Source of the DNA: CAZSNT01 sp964607765
Lineage (GTDB): Bacteria; Verrucomicrobiota; Lentisphaeria; Oligosphaerales; JABHEG01
Assembly (NCBI GenBank): GCA_964607765.1
Contig: CAZSNT010000056.1
Location: 1-53,037 of the forward strand
DNA: 53,037 bases
Reading direction: 5' to 3'
The first letter of the stretch is position 1; every line of letters begins with the position of its first letter. Of the stretch, positions 15,282 to 22,930 are shown in pieces. The notes beneath the pieces are model-generated. The model made no database searches. It had not been told where the DNA came from and was given only the letters and a program-made list of their open reading frames with translations. Both the position numbers and the translations under genes were made by a program.

Positions 15282-17738
15282 CTACTCCTTGGCGTAAGGC
15301 CACATGGCCAGGCCGCCGTCCATCACTCGGACATTCTCGAATCCGGCAGCCTGCAATATGAGAGCGGCTTCGTAGCCGCGCAGCGAGATGTTGCAGAATG
15401 TCACGATCAGCTTATCGCGGGGCAGCTCGCCAAGGCGTCCGCGCAGTGCGGCCAGCGGGACACAGACCGCGTCCCGGAGCTTCTCCACTTCATGCTCCTG
15501 CGGAGTCCGCACATCGAGCAGCACAAAATCTGTGTTTGTCCGGCACAGTTCCCGGACTTCCATTGGCGTGATACCCACCATGGCGCCGGACAGCTTGTTG
15601 CGGGCGATGTTGGCCGCGGTGATCAGGTTGTCCATGACCGGTGCATAGGGGGGTGCGTAGCATAGGTCCGCATTGGCTATCTCCGCGACGGTCAGCCCGG
15701 TGGTTATGGCCATGGACGCGACATCGATCCGTTTGGCACCGTCGCCGGGGCCGGCGGTCTGCGCGCCGAGCAAGCGTCCGGTCTGTCGCTCAACGACCGT
15801 CTTCAGGTAGAGCCATTTGGCTGTCGGCAGGTAATGCGCCCTGTCCGGGGCGGGGGCCAGCACGGTGATGACGTCGTACTCCAGTTCCCGAGCCTCGGCT
15901 TCCGAAAGACCTGTCCTGCCCACGTGGTAGTCGAACACTTTGCAGATGGTCGTGCCGAGGACACCGGGGAAGGTCTCGCTGCCGCCGCAGATGTTGACTG
16001 CAGCGACGCGTCCCTGTTTGTTGGCAGTGGACCCGAGGGGCACATAGCAGGGGCGTCCGGTGAGTACGTGGCGGCACTCGACACAGTCGCCTGCCGCGTA
16101 GATGTCCGGGTCCGAGGTCTGCAGATGCTCGTCAACGCTGATCGCGCCAGTCTCGTCGCTGACCTCCAGGCCTGCGTCTCGAGCCAGTTCGACATTCGGA
16201 CGTACGCCTACTGCGAGAATGACCATATCCGCAGGGAATGTGCCCTTGTCCGTGCGGATGCTGTTCACTGACTCACCGCCCGCGCCGGCTCCGTCAATGG
16301 ACAGCACCGTGGTGCCGGTCATCACCCGGACACCTTGGGATTCCATGTGCTTCTCAACGAGCGAGGCCACTTCCCAGTCCACGATGCGCAGGATCTGCTC
16401 TTCGCGTTCCACGATGGTGACGCGGCAGCCGCAGTCGGCCAGGGCTTCGGTCATCTCCAAGCCCACCAAGCCGCCCCCGATGATGACGACATCGCGTGCC
16501 AGCCCTTCGGACAGTGCCGATTTGATCCCCTCAGCGTCCTGTACGCCGTGGAGCGTGAACACGCCTTTGTGCTCCACTCCCGGGATTGGCGGCACGATGG
16601 GGGATGCTCCCGTGGCCAGGAGCAGCTTGTCGTAATGGACCCAGGCCTCGTGCCCCGACGTGGTACTGCGCACGTGTACGCGCTTCGCGACCCGGTTGAT
16701 GCCCACCGCCTCGGTCGAACTGCTCACGTGAACGTTCTTGATTCTCTGGAAGAACACGGGATCACGGACCGCGCCGGCCGGCGTACACATCAGCTCCCGC
16801 TGCCTGCGCACGCCGCCTGCCACGTAGTAGGGCAGGCCGCAGCCGGCGTAGGACATGAAGTGCCCTTTCTCGATGACCGTGACATCAGCGTCCGGCATCA
16901 GGCGGATGATCTTGGCTGCGGCTTTAGGACCGGCCGCCACGCCCCCGACAATCACAACCCTGAACTGCGCGCCATCCGTGTCTTCCTCCTCGGTTGGCTG
17001 GTAGGCAACCGGGAGGATGACGGTGAACTCCGCGCCGCCCAGATCGGATTTACCGGCGGAAATCTCGCCGCCTGTCCTGCTGATGATCGACTTCACGAAC
17101 GCCAGCCCCAGCCCGACGCCCGGCCGGTCCGAGCTGCGCGCCGATGCGGTTCTGAAGAACGGCTCGAAAATGCGCTCGCGATTCTCCTCGGGGATGCCGA
17201 TGCCCGAGTCACCCACGGTGACAATGACTGTGTCGTCATGTTCCGATCTGCGTGCTGCGATGTGGATACGGCCGTTGTCGGGCGTGTATTTCAGGGCGTT
17301 GCTGAGCAGGGAATTGAGTACTTCAATCAGCGCTGGACCGAGGATGCGCGCGAACAGCGACTCATGAGGCGCCTTTATGGTCAGCGCGATACTGTTCGCT
17401 TTGAGTGCCTGGCGGAAGCGGACCTCGGCATTCTGCAGCGCGGCGGACAGGTCCGCGACGGCACAGCTCAGCTCTTCCTCGCTCGCAGGGCGGACGATTT
17501 CCAGCATTCGCCGCATCGCTTCGAGCGACTCGCCGATGCACTCATCCATGCGTTTGAGCATTTTGCGCTGCCGCCCGGTGACCGGGCCGGCGTACTCCCC
17601 GAGTATGGCATTCAGCAGCGAGCCCGCCGCCGAGATGGGGGTCTTGAGCTGGTGCGCGATCAGGGCGGCAATCTGCAGCAGATCGTCGGCGGTTTCGTTC
17701 TCGCTCGACGGATGGGGCTCGGTGGGCTGCTGCTGCAT
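15282..17738 (-). CDS. Histidine kinase + CoA-disulfide reductase-like flavoprotein + rhodanese fusion
   Basis: One uninterrupted 818-residue frame joins three modules. Residues 1-245 are a histidine kinase: H-box IAHQLKTPI with H29, N-box N147 (NSLLSNALKYT), D177 (GDSGIGIP) and GVGLGL at 207-212. Residues 260-715 are an FAD/NAD(P) disulfide reductase: VVIVGGVAAG at 261, active-site C300 in SYAGCGLPYY, second Rossmann loop IIGGGLVGLE, and AAGDC for FAD. Residues 725-818 are a rhodanese domain with C782 in FCNISLRGY. The last two modules together are the known CoADR-rhodanese architecture. The frame opens further upstream, but ATG 17738 has a strong ribosome-binding site (GGAGAGGAACGAG). There is no membrane segment. 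It lies between fdhD and modE. Redox or persulfide-gated signalling is inferred. Confidence 0.88.
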   Translation of the reverse strand: MQQQPTEPHPSSENETADDLLQIAALIAHQLKTPISAAGSLLNAILGEYAGPVTGRQRKMLKRMDECIGESLEAMRRMLEIVRPASEEELSCAVADLSAALQNAEVRFRQALKANSIALTIKAPHESLFARILGPALIEVLNSLLSNALKYTPDNGRIHIAARRSEHDDTVIVTVGDSGIGIPEENRERIFEPFFRTASARSSDRPGVGLGLAFVKSIISRTGGEISAGKSDLGGAEFTVILPVAYQPTEEEDTDGAQFRVVIVGGVAAGPKAAAKIIRLMPDADVTVIEKGHFMSYAGCGLPYYVAGGVRRQRELMCTPAGAVRDPVFFQRIKNVHVSSSTEAVGINRVAKRVHVRSTTSGHEAWVHYDKLLLATGASPIVPPIPGVEHKGVFTLHGVQDAEGIKSALSEGLARDVVIIGGGLVGLEMTEALADCGCRVTIVEREEQILRIVDWEVASLVEKHMESQGVRVMTGTTVLSIDGAGAGGESVNSIRTDKGTFPADMVILAVGVRPNVELARDAGLEVSDETGAISVDEHLQTSDPDIYAAGDCVECRHVLTGRPCYVPLGSTANKQGRVAAVNICGGSETFPGVLGTTICKVFDYHVGRTGLSEAEARELEYDVITVLAPAPDRAHYLPTAKWLYLKTVVERQTGRLLGAQTAGPGDGAKRIDVASMAITTGLTVAEIANADLCYAPPYAPVMDNLITAANIARNKLSGAMVGITPMEVRELCRTNTDFVLLDVRTPQEHEVEKLRDAVCVPLAALRGRLGELPRDKLIVTFCNISLRGYEAALILQAAGFENVRVMDGGLAMWPYAKE

Positions 17739-17824
17739 TTCTCGTTCCTCTCCAAGCTTCGGACTCGCGTTCGGTCGTGATCGCGGAGCCGCTTCGCCTC
17801 TGCCGGGGTTGATCCCGCGGGCGG

Positions 17825-18700
17825 CTATTCGGGCGCGGAGACGCGCCTTGCGTCCTGTTCTATTCGCTGAGGTGCGGTGAACACGGTGGCTCGCTCGCCC
17901 CGGACAAAGCCGGCCAGCGTAATGCCGCTTGCCTCCGCCGCCTGCACGGCCAGGGATGTGGGAGCTGACACGGCCGCAATCACCTGCACGCCTGCACGGG
18001 CACACTTGGCCACCATCTCCAGGCTGACGCGCCCCGAAAGAGCGGCTATGTGCCGCGTTGGGGCGCGCCGCTCCAACAGACACTTGCCGATGGCCTTGTC
18101 AAGGGCATTGTGTCTGCCCACGTCCTCCGCAAAAGAGACCACGTGCCCGTTGCCGTCCAGAATGGCCGCAGCGTGCGTGCCGCCGGTTCGAGGGAACACG
18201 CTCTGCCGGGCACGCATCGCTTCGACCGCCTTCCGCAGCCTGGCGGCCGGGATGCGCAGGGACGAGGCGACCGGAGGAAGCGCAACGAGACGTTCCTCGA
18301 TCGACTCGCTGCCGCACAGGCCGCACGAGGAGAGGATGAGACGGTGTTCCGATCTACGACACGTCTCGGTCGGCGTTTGTTTCAGGTGCGCGCGGATCAC
18401 GTTCGGATCGTCAGGGCAGTGCATGAGCACGCCCACGTCATCGACGCTGTCGATCAGGCCTTCAGAGAAAAGGAGCCCGACCGCGAGCGCTCGCAGGTCG
18501 GCCGGTGTGCACATGGTCGTGTACGACTCCCTGTCGACCACTTGCACGGTCACTGGTGCTTCGATCGCCACTTCACACTGCTCTGACGTGGACCGCAGCG
18601 CGCCTTCCTCCGTGGCAAGGCGCTGGGCCTGGACTGTCGTGGTGCAGTTCGTCTGTGTGTGTGTGTGGCTCTTCACGTCAGGGCGCCTGCTGATGGACAT
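17825..18700 (-). CDS. fdhD: Formate dehydrogenase accessory sulfurtransferase FdhD
   Basis: FdhD passes sulfur from a cysteine desulfurase to the Mo-bisPGD cofactor of formate dehydrogenase. The 291-residue protein has the CxxC motif in SSCGLCGSES (about 123-132), RTGGTHAAA, the family block AEDVGRHNALDKAIG and SGRVSLEMVAKCARAG. It overlaps the upstream MOSC/Mog gene by 23 bases, so it is translationally coupled. Its presence implies a molybdo- or tungsto-formate dehydrogenase elsewhere in the genome. The downstream gene also has sulfur-transfer chemistry (rhodanese), which is suggestive. Confidence 0.94.
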   Translation of the reverse strand: MSISRRPDVKSHTHTQTNCTTTVQAQRLATEEGALRSTSEQCEVAIEAPVTVQVVDRESYTTMCTPADLRALAVGLLFSEGLIDSVDDVGVLMHCPDDPNVIRAHLKQTPTETCRRSEHRLILSSCGLCGSESIEERLVALPPVASSLRIPAARLRKAVEAMRARQSVFPRTGGTHAAAILDGNGHVVSFAEDVGRHNALDKAIGKCLLERRAPTRHIAALSGRVSLEMVAKCARAGVQVIAAVSAPTSLAVQAAEASGITLAGFVRGERATVFTAPQRIEQDARRVSAPE

Positions 18701-19628
18701 CGATGCCGTGTATGGTGTAAAGGAGGTGTTCCAGGTTCTTGAGGATCTCGGACATGTACTCCGAAACGGCTCTCGTGCTGCCGGGCAGGTTGAACACGAG
18801 TGTGCTCCCCATCACCCCCGCAACCCCCCGGCTGAGAAGTGCTCCGGGCTTGTTCGCGCCGTACTTGAGCCGCACGTACTCCATGACACCGGGGATGATC
18901 TTGTCGCAGAGCGGTGTCGTGACCTCGGGGGCAATGTCTCTGGGACCAACGCCCGTGCTGCCCGTGGTGATCACTACGTCCGTTGCGGCGGCGCGGGCGG
19001 CGAGCAGTGCGTCCCGGAGCTGTTCCGGATCGTCGGGCATCACGGTTCGTTCCACCTCGATCGTCCAGCGTCGTGGCTCGAAGTGGCTTTGAAGCGCCTC
19101 GCAGATCGCCGGGCCGCTGCGGTCTGCGTAGTGCCCCGCAGCGGCACGGTCGCTGAGAGTGATGACGCGGATCTGGACGGGGCGCGCGGCGTAGACCAGG
19201 CCGTCTCCGGGCTCGACCGTGCCCCCCGCAAGCACTCGCGCAAACAGCCCCTCTTTGGGCATCACACAGGTACCCACCTCACGGTAGATGGCGCAGCTGT
19301 CGCCATGGCAGGCTTTGCCGACCTGCGTGATCTCCAGAACGACATCGCTGCCAATGTGCAGGCGGTCGAGGGGGGCTACGCGGCTCAGATCCAGGCCCTT
19401 GATCGTCAGGTTCTCGGCAAACTCCCCGGGGCTGGTGGCACGCCCGGTCGAGGCCTGGAACTCGTCAATCAGTTCCTGCGAGAGAATACTGACCTGGCGG
19501 TGCCACGGGCCGCTGTGTGCGTCACCCTCAACCCCCCTGTCCGTCAGTGTGATCCGGGGCACGGCCTGTTTCGGCGTTCCCTTGTTCTCTGACACATTGA
19601 CCGACACAATGCTGAGCTCAGTCGACAT
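18678..19628 (-). CDS. MOSC domain + MoaB/MogA fusion (molybdopterin adenylyltransferase)
   Basis: The first 145 residues are a MOSC domain, a sulfur-carrier fold found in Mo-cofactor sulfurases, with GVEGDAHSG, EFAENLTIKGLDL and the cysteine-bearing GKACHGDSCAI. Residues 150-316 are a MoaB/MogA domain that adenylylates molybdopterin: ITLSDRAAAGHYADRSGP, VITTGSTGVGPRDIAPEVT, RGVAGVMGSTLVFNLPGSTRAV. Both halves look intact. It overlaps moaC by 11 bases and fdhD by 23. The fusion supplies the adenylylated substrate that MoeA uses. MOSC-MoaB pairings occur in anaerobes, but the exact role of the MOSC half is not known. Confidence 0.9.
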   Translation of the reverse strand: MSTELSIVSVNVSENKGTPKQAVPRITLTDRGVEGDAHSGPWHRQVSILSQELIDEFQASTGRATSPGEFAENLTIKGLDLSRVAPLDRLHIGSDVVLEITQVGKACHGDSCAIYREVGTCVMPKEGLFARVLAGGTVEPGDGLVYAARPVQIRVITLSDRAAAGHYADRSGPAICEALQSHFEPRRWTIEVERTVMPDDPEQLRDALLAARAAATDVVITTGSTGVGPRDIAPEVTTPLCDKIIPGVMEYVRLKYGANKPGALLSRGVAGVMGSTLVFNLPGSTRAVSEYMSEILKNLEHLLYTIHGIDVHQQAP

Positions 19629-20073
19629 CCTGTTTCACCTTCTCCAGCAGTTCGATGGCGCCGATGCGCATGGACTTGTCCGCCGCCTTGCACATGTCGT
19701 AGACGGTGAGTAGGGCAACACTGACAGCTGTCAGGGCCTCCATCTCGACGCCGGTGCGGCCCGTGCTCGTGCACTCCCCCGTTATGACTACGCCGGCAGA
19801 CGTCAGCTCGGCCGTGACATCGGCGTGGTCGATGCCGAGAGTGTGACAGAGCGGGATCAGGGCCGATGTCTGCTTGGCCGCCTGGATCCCGGCGATGCGT
19901 GCCACCGCCAGCACGTCGCCCTTCTTGAGTCGGTTTTCACGGATCAACGCCAGGGTTCCCGGCGCGAGATCGATCCGGCCACGTGCGCGCGCTGTGCGCC
20001 GCTGGATAGGCTTTGCGCTCACGTCGACCATTCTGGCCTTGCCGCTTCCATCAACGTGACTCAGATCGCTCAC
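19618..20073 (-). CDS. moaC: Cyclic pyranopterin monophosphate synthase MoaC
   Basis: MoaC converts the MoaA product to cyclic pyranopterin monophosphate, the first Mo-cofactor intermediate. The 151-residue protein has KKGDVLAVARIAGI, ALIPLCHTLGI, the block GVEMEALTAVSVALLTVYDMCKA and the final EKV region, all typical. One base separates its start from the moaA stop, and its 3' end overlaps the MOSC/Mog gene. Confidence 0.96.
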   Translation of the reverse strand: MSDLSHVDGSGKARMVDVSAKPIQRRTARARGRIDLAPGTLALIRENRLKKGDVLAVARIAGIQAAKQTSALIPLCHTLGIDHADVTAELTSAGVVITGECTSTGRTGVEMEALTAVSVALLTVYDMCKAADKSMRIGAIELLEKVKQDVD

Positions 20074-20074
20074 A

Positions 20075-20950
20075 TCAACCCCCTACGTGGTACATCCGGT
20101 TCCGGCGACTTGCTGTTCCGGCCTCAGGCTTCAGGTCGAGCGCGCGGCGGATGGCCTCCTCGGCCGTCAACCCGCGTATGTTAACCTTGACATCGCTGAA
20201 AAGGCACGGCCGAAGCCAGCCGTCCGAAGACAGGCGCAGGCGGTTGCAGCGCGGGCAGTCCCCGCCGTGGCCGCCTTCCACGACGCTGAACTCGCCTGTC
20301 TCCAGAGACATGCGCCGGATGAACCGGACCTCCAGACCGTTCTGCCGGGCAAATGCGGCGACCTGCTGCGCGTCGGTCTCCTGCGTCGAACTGCTGACGA
20401 CGCAGTTCAGTTTGATCGGCGTGAGCCCGGCCTCGCGCGCGGCCGCAATGCCTCGGAATACCGACTCCACGTCTCCGCCGCGCGTGATGGCGGCATAGCG
20501 CTCCGGCGCCACTGCATCGAGGCTTATGTTCACCCGCTGCAGCCCTGCCGCTTTCAGTTCCTCGGCGAAACGGGGCAGCAGAACCCCGTTCGAACTCATG
20601 GCCAGATCGTGTATGCCCCGGATTCCGGACAGCATCCGGACCAGGGAAACTACGCCCCGGCGGGCCAGCGGCTCGCCGCCGGTGAGGCGGACCTTGGTCA
20701 CACCTAGGCGGACTGCCGTGCGCACAAACGCGGCAATCTCCTCGTAGGAGAGCACGTCCTCGTGGCGGACCAGCTGGACTCCTGCCGCAGGCATGCAGTA
20801 TTCGCAGCGCAGATTGCAGCGATCCGTGACCGAGATCCGCAGGTAGTCTATCAGACGCCCGAACGGATCCTGCAGCGCGCCGCTCGGTCCCGGGCACTCA
20901 CGTTGGGTTGGGCTCTGTGCCACAAGTCTCTCAGGTCGGTCGCCAAGCAC
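20075..20950 (-). CDS. moaA: GTP 3',8-cyclase MoaA (radical SAM), short form
   Basis: MoaA uses two 4Fe-4S clusters and SAM to rearrange GTP. The 291-residue protein has the radical SAM motif CNLRCEYC (C45, C49, C52), VRLTGGEPLARRG and the second cluster ligands C232, C235 and C249 (CPRCNRLRLSSDG, PCLF). It ends in VGG, so the C-terminal double glycine is kept. It is about 35 residues shorter than usual because the stretch between RFIRRM and the C-terminal cysteines is deleted. All known ligands remain. It leads the Mo-cofactor operon; a ModE-like operator lies about 100 bases upstream. Confidence 0.94.
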   Translation of the reverse strand: MLGDRPERLVAQSPTQRECPGPSGALQDPFGRLIDYLRISVTDRCNLRCEYCMPAAGVQLVRHEDVLSYEEIAAFVRTAVRLGVTKVRLTGGEPLARRGVVSLVRMLSGIRGIHDLAMSSNGVLLPRFAEELKAAGLQRVNISLDAVAPERYAAITRGGDVESVFRGIAAAREAGLTPIKLNCVVSSSTQETDAQQVAAFARQNGLEVRFIRRMSLETGEFSVVEGGHGGDCPRCNRLRLSSDGWLRPCLFSDVKVNIRGLTAEEAIRRALDLKPEAGTASRRNRMYHVGG

Positions 20951-21049
20951 CGGTCAGTGGTCGTTGGCGGGGGAATCGGAGCGCGGTCGCGCGGGGATGT
21001 TCCCGCGCCTGCGTTCCGGATTACACATGAATCGCGCTTGTGGGCGCGG

Positions 21050-21073
21050 CGTTAGGTACATCGAAACATAACG
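21050..21073. promoter_or_regulatory. ModE-like operator upstream of moaA
   Basis: The half-sites CGTTAGGT (21050-21057) and ACATAACG (21066-21073) are 8-base inverted arms with one mismatched pair and an 8-base spacer. As I recall it, this is the same layout as the E. coli ModE operator (CGTTATAT-N8-ACATAACG type). A modE gene ends the operon that this site would control. The match is by eye. Confidence 0.55.
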
Positions 21074-21118
21074 GTGGGCGTGGGGCGAAGCAAATGCCGC
21101 TCAGGCGTACACGGTAAC

Positions 21119-21256
21119 CAGTTACGTGAGGCATCCGTGCGTCCCCCGTAGCCCGGCTCTCCCGAGCCGGGTGTGCTGCCGTGCCGCCAGATAGAGCGGA
21201 ACGACAAGGACGCCCGGCTCAGAAGAGCCGGTTACGGGGGCTGCCTCACGCAACTG
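21119..21256. mobile_element. Palindromic MITE-like element, copy 1
   Basis: This 138-bp unit is bounded by imperfect inverted repeats (CAGTTACGTGAGGCA on the left, TGCCTCACGCAACTG on the right). Inside are two further GC-rich hairpins built on CCCGGCTC/GAGCCGGG and a conserved spacer containing GATAGAGCGGAACGACAAGG. It is clearly homologous to 27667-27805. It has no coding capacity, so it resembles a non-autonomous element or an interspersed palindromic unit. Confidence 0.75.
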
Positions 21257-21367
21257 GCGCGCTACGCGTACATGCGCAGTCGCCGTTGTGCGGGACAGGG
21301 TGTAGATTGATCCAGACCGGGTCGGTGGAATGACGTCGGTGTTTGAAAGTTGGAGGAGGATGCCCCG

Positions 21368-22852
21368 ATGAAGGCGAATCACAAGCCGGATCTGGATGTG
21401 TTGCGCAAAGTCAGCTGCTGCGCCTCGTTGGACGACAGTGCTCTACGGCTGCTGCAGGAGGAGATGTCCGAGCAGCTGTTCGAAGACGGTGCCATTCTAT
21501 GCCGTGAGGATGAGCCCGGCGACTGTATGTTCATCATCGAATCCGGCGAAGTGGTTGTGATGAAACGCAGCCCCGAGGGTGTGTCGGTCGAGATCACGGC
21601 TCTCGGTGAAGGGGAGATTGCCGGCGAGCTGAGTCTGCTCGGGGAGGAAGTGCGCTCTGCCACGCTCAAGGCCCGGGGGCCGGTCCGCGCCTGGGTCTTG
21701 GAGCACGACACGTTCCAGACGCTGCTGGACGAGCACGGAGCGCTCGCCCGCGGCGTGCTGAAGTGCCTGAGCCGAAACCTGGCCCGCGGCACATCCGTGA
21801 TGGCGAAGCTCCTCGCTCGAGACGTGGACAATCGCTTCAAAGTGGCCGTGTTCGATGCCAAACCTTACATGACGAGTTCCCTGCAGGAGCGCAACTGTCA
21901 CGATTACGCGCTGCAGTTCTACGAATTCCGCCTGTCCGCCGACACGGTGGCCATGGCCGCAGGATTCGATGCGGTCTGCGTGTTCGTCAATGACTCACTG
22001 GATGCTGATGTGGTCCGTGAACTCAATGGGCTGGGCGTGGGAATGATCGCTCTGCGCTGCGCGGGATTCAACAATGTGGATGTGGCTCTGTGTGCCGAGC
22101 TTGGTGTTTCGGTTGCACGTGTGCCCGCCTACTCGCCCTATGCCGTTGCTGAGCATGCTGTGGCTCTGATGATGACGCTGAATCGGCGTGTGCACCGGGC
22201 GCACAGCCGCGTGCGCGAAGGCAATTTCTCTTTGGACGGTCTGGTGGGATTCGACATGCACGGCAAGACTGCAGGCGTGGTCGGTACAGGTAAGATCGGC
22301 AGGTGCTTGGTCAGCATTCTGAAGGGGTTCGGCTGCCGCCTTCTCGCGTTCGATAAGTTCCCGGACACGACACTGGCCGACAGCCTGGGCGTTGAGTACG
22401 TGGAGCTGCCGCAGTTGTTTGCGGAATCGGACGTCATCAGCCTGCATGCGCCCCTGACCCCGGAGACCGAACACATGATCGATGCCGCGGCCATCGGCCG
22501 GATGAAGGACGGTGTGATGCTCATCAACACCAGCCGCGGTGCCCTTGTCGACACCAGAGCGCTCCTCGACGGCCTGAAAAGCGGGCGGATAGGTTACGCG
22601 GGACTGGACGTCTATGAGGAGGAAGGCGGTTACTTCTTCGAGGACTTCTCGGATCGAGTGATCACGGACGACGTGCTGGCCCGCCTGACAACGTTCAATA
22701 ACGTTGTGGTCACGAGCCATCAGGCGTTCCTTACTCAGGATGCGCTCAACAACATCGCAGACACCACGTTTGCCAATCTCAGGGAGTACGAGCAGGGCAA
22801 GCGTTGCGGCGAGCTCGGCAACGCAGTCCTCCCCGCCCCGCCATCCGGGTAA
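21368..22852 (+). CDS. D-lactate dehydrogenase with N-terminal cyclic-nucleotide-binding domain
   Basis: The 494-residue protein (ATG 21368, ribosome-binding site GGAGGAGG) is a two-part fusion. Residues 10-140 form a cNMP-binding beta-roll with the phosphate-binding cassette IAGELSLLGEEVRSATLKA (85-103). Residues 157-485 are an NAD-dependent D-2-hydroxyacid dehydrogenase of the fermentative LdhA type. Its start is KVAVFDAKPYM, the NAD loop GTGKIG is at 307-311, R390 is in NTSRGALVDT, the acidic residues are in LDVYEEE and H451 is in TSHQAFLT. All catalytic positions are present. It should reduce pyruvate to D-lactate with NADH. Control by a cyclic nucleotide is inferred from the fused domain. 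It has no operon partner. Confidence 0.9.
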   Translation: MKANHKPDLDVLRKVSCCASLDDSALRLLQEEMSEQLFEDGAILCREDEPGDCMFIIESGEVVVMKRSPEGVSVEITALGEGEIAGELSLLGEEVRSATLKARGPVRAWVLEHDTFQTLLDEHGALARGVLKCLSRNLARGTSVMAKLLARDVDNRFKVAVFDAKPYMTSSLQERNCHDYALQFYEFRLSADTVAMAAGFDAVCVFVNDSLDADVVRELNGLGVGMIALRCAGFNNVDVALCAELGVSVARVPAYSPYAVAEHAVALMMTLNRRVHRAHSRVREGNFSLDGLVGFDMHGKTAGVVGTGKIGRCLVSILKGFGCRLLAFDKFPDTTLADSLGVEYVELPQLFAESDVISLHAPLTPETEHMIDAAAIGRMKDGVMLINTSRGALVDTRALLDGLKSGRIGYAGLDVYEEEGGYFFEDFSDRVITDDVLARLTTFNNVVVTSHQAFLTQDALNNIADTTFANLREYEQGKRCGELGNAVLPAPPSG

Positions 22853-22930
22853 GGATGAGCGGCTTTTCTGAACTGGAAACAGGCATCAATTTGGGGTGGG
22901 TTTTCGTGCCTGAATGTATGGAGAGCAGGT

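Larger units (their letters stand above)
20951..21367. other. Divergent intergenic region between moaA and the lactate dehydrogenase
   Basis: These 417 bases contain no gene. From left to right they hold the moaA leader, a ModE-like operator (21050-21073), a palindromic mobile-like element (21119-21256) and the leader of the D-lactate dehydrogenase gene, with a strong GGAGGAGG ribosome-binding site at 21352-21359. No confident -10/-35 pair was seen for either gene. Confidence 0.6.

Noticed and set aside
17739..18083. N-terminal extension of the kinase/flavoprotein fusion to 18083
   Set aside because: The extra 115 codons are the shadow of fdhD in another frame and precede a strong ribosome-binding site at the real start.
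17877..19592. 571-codon plus-strand frame opposite fdhD and MOSC/Mog
   Set aside because: Antisense shadow of conserved genes; the composition is Arg/Ser-rich with no domain pattern.
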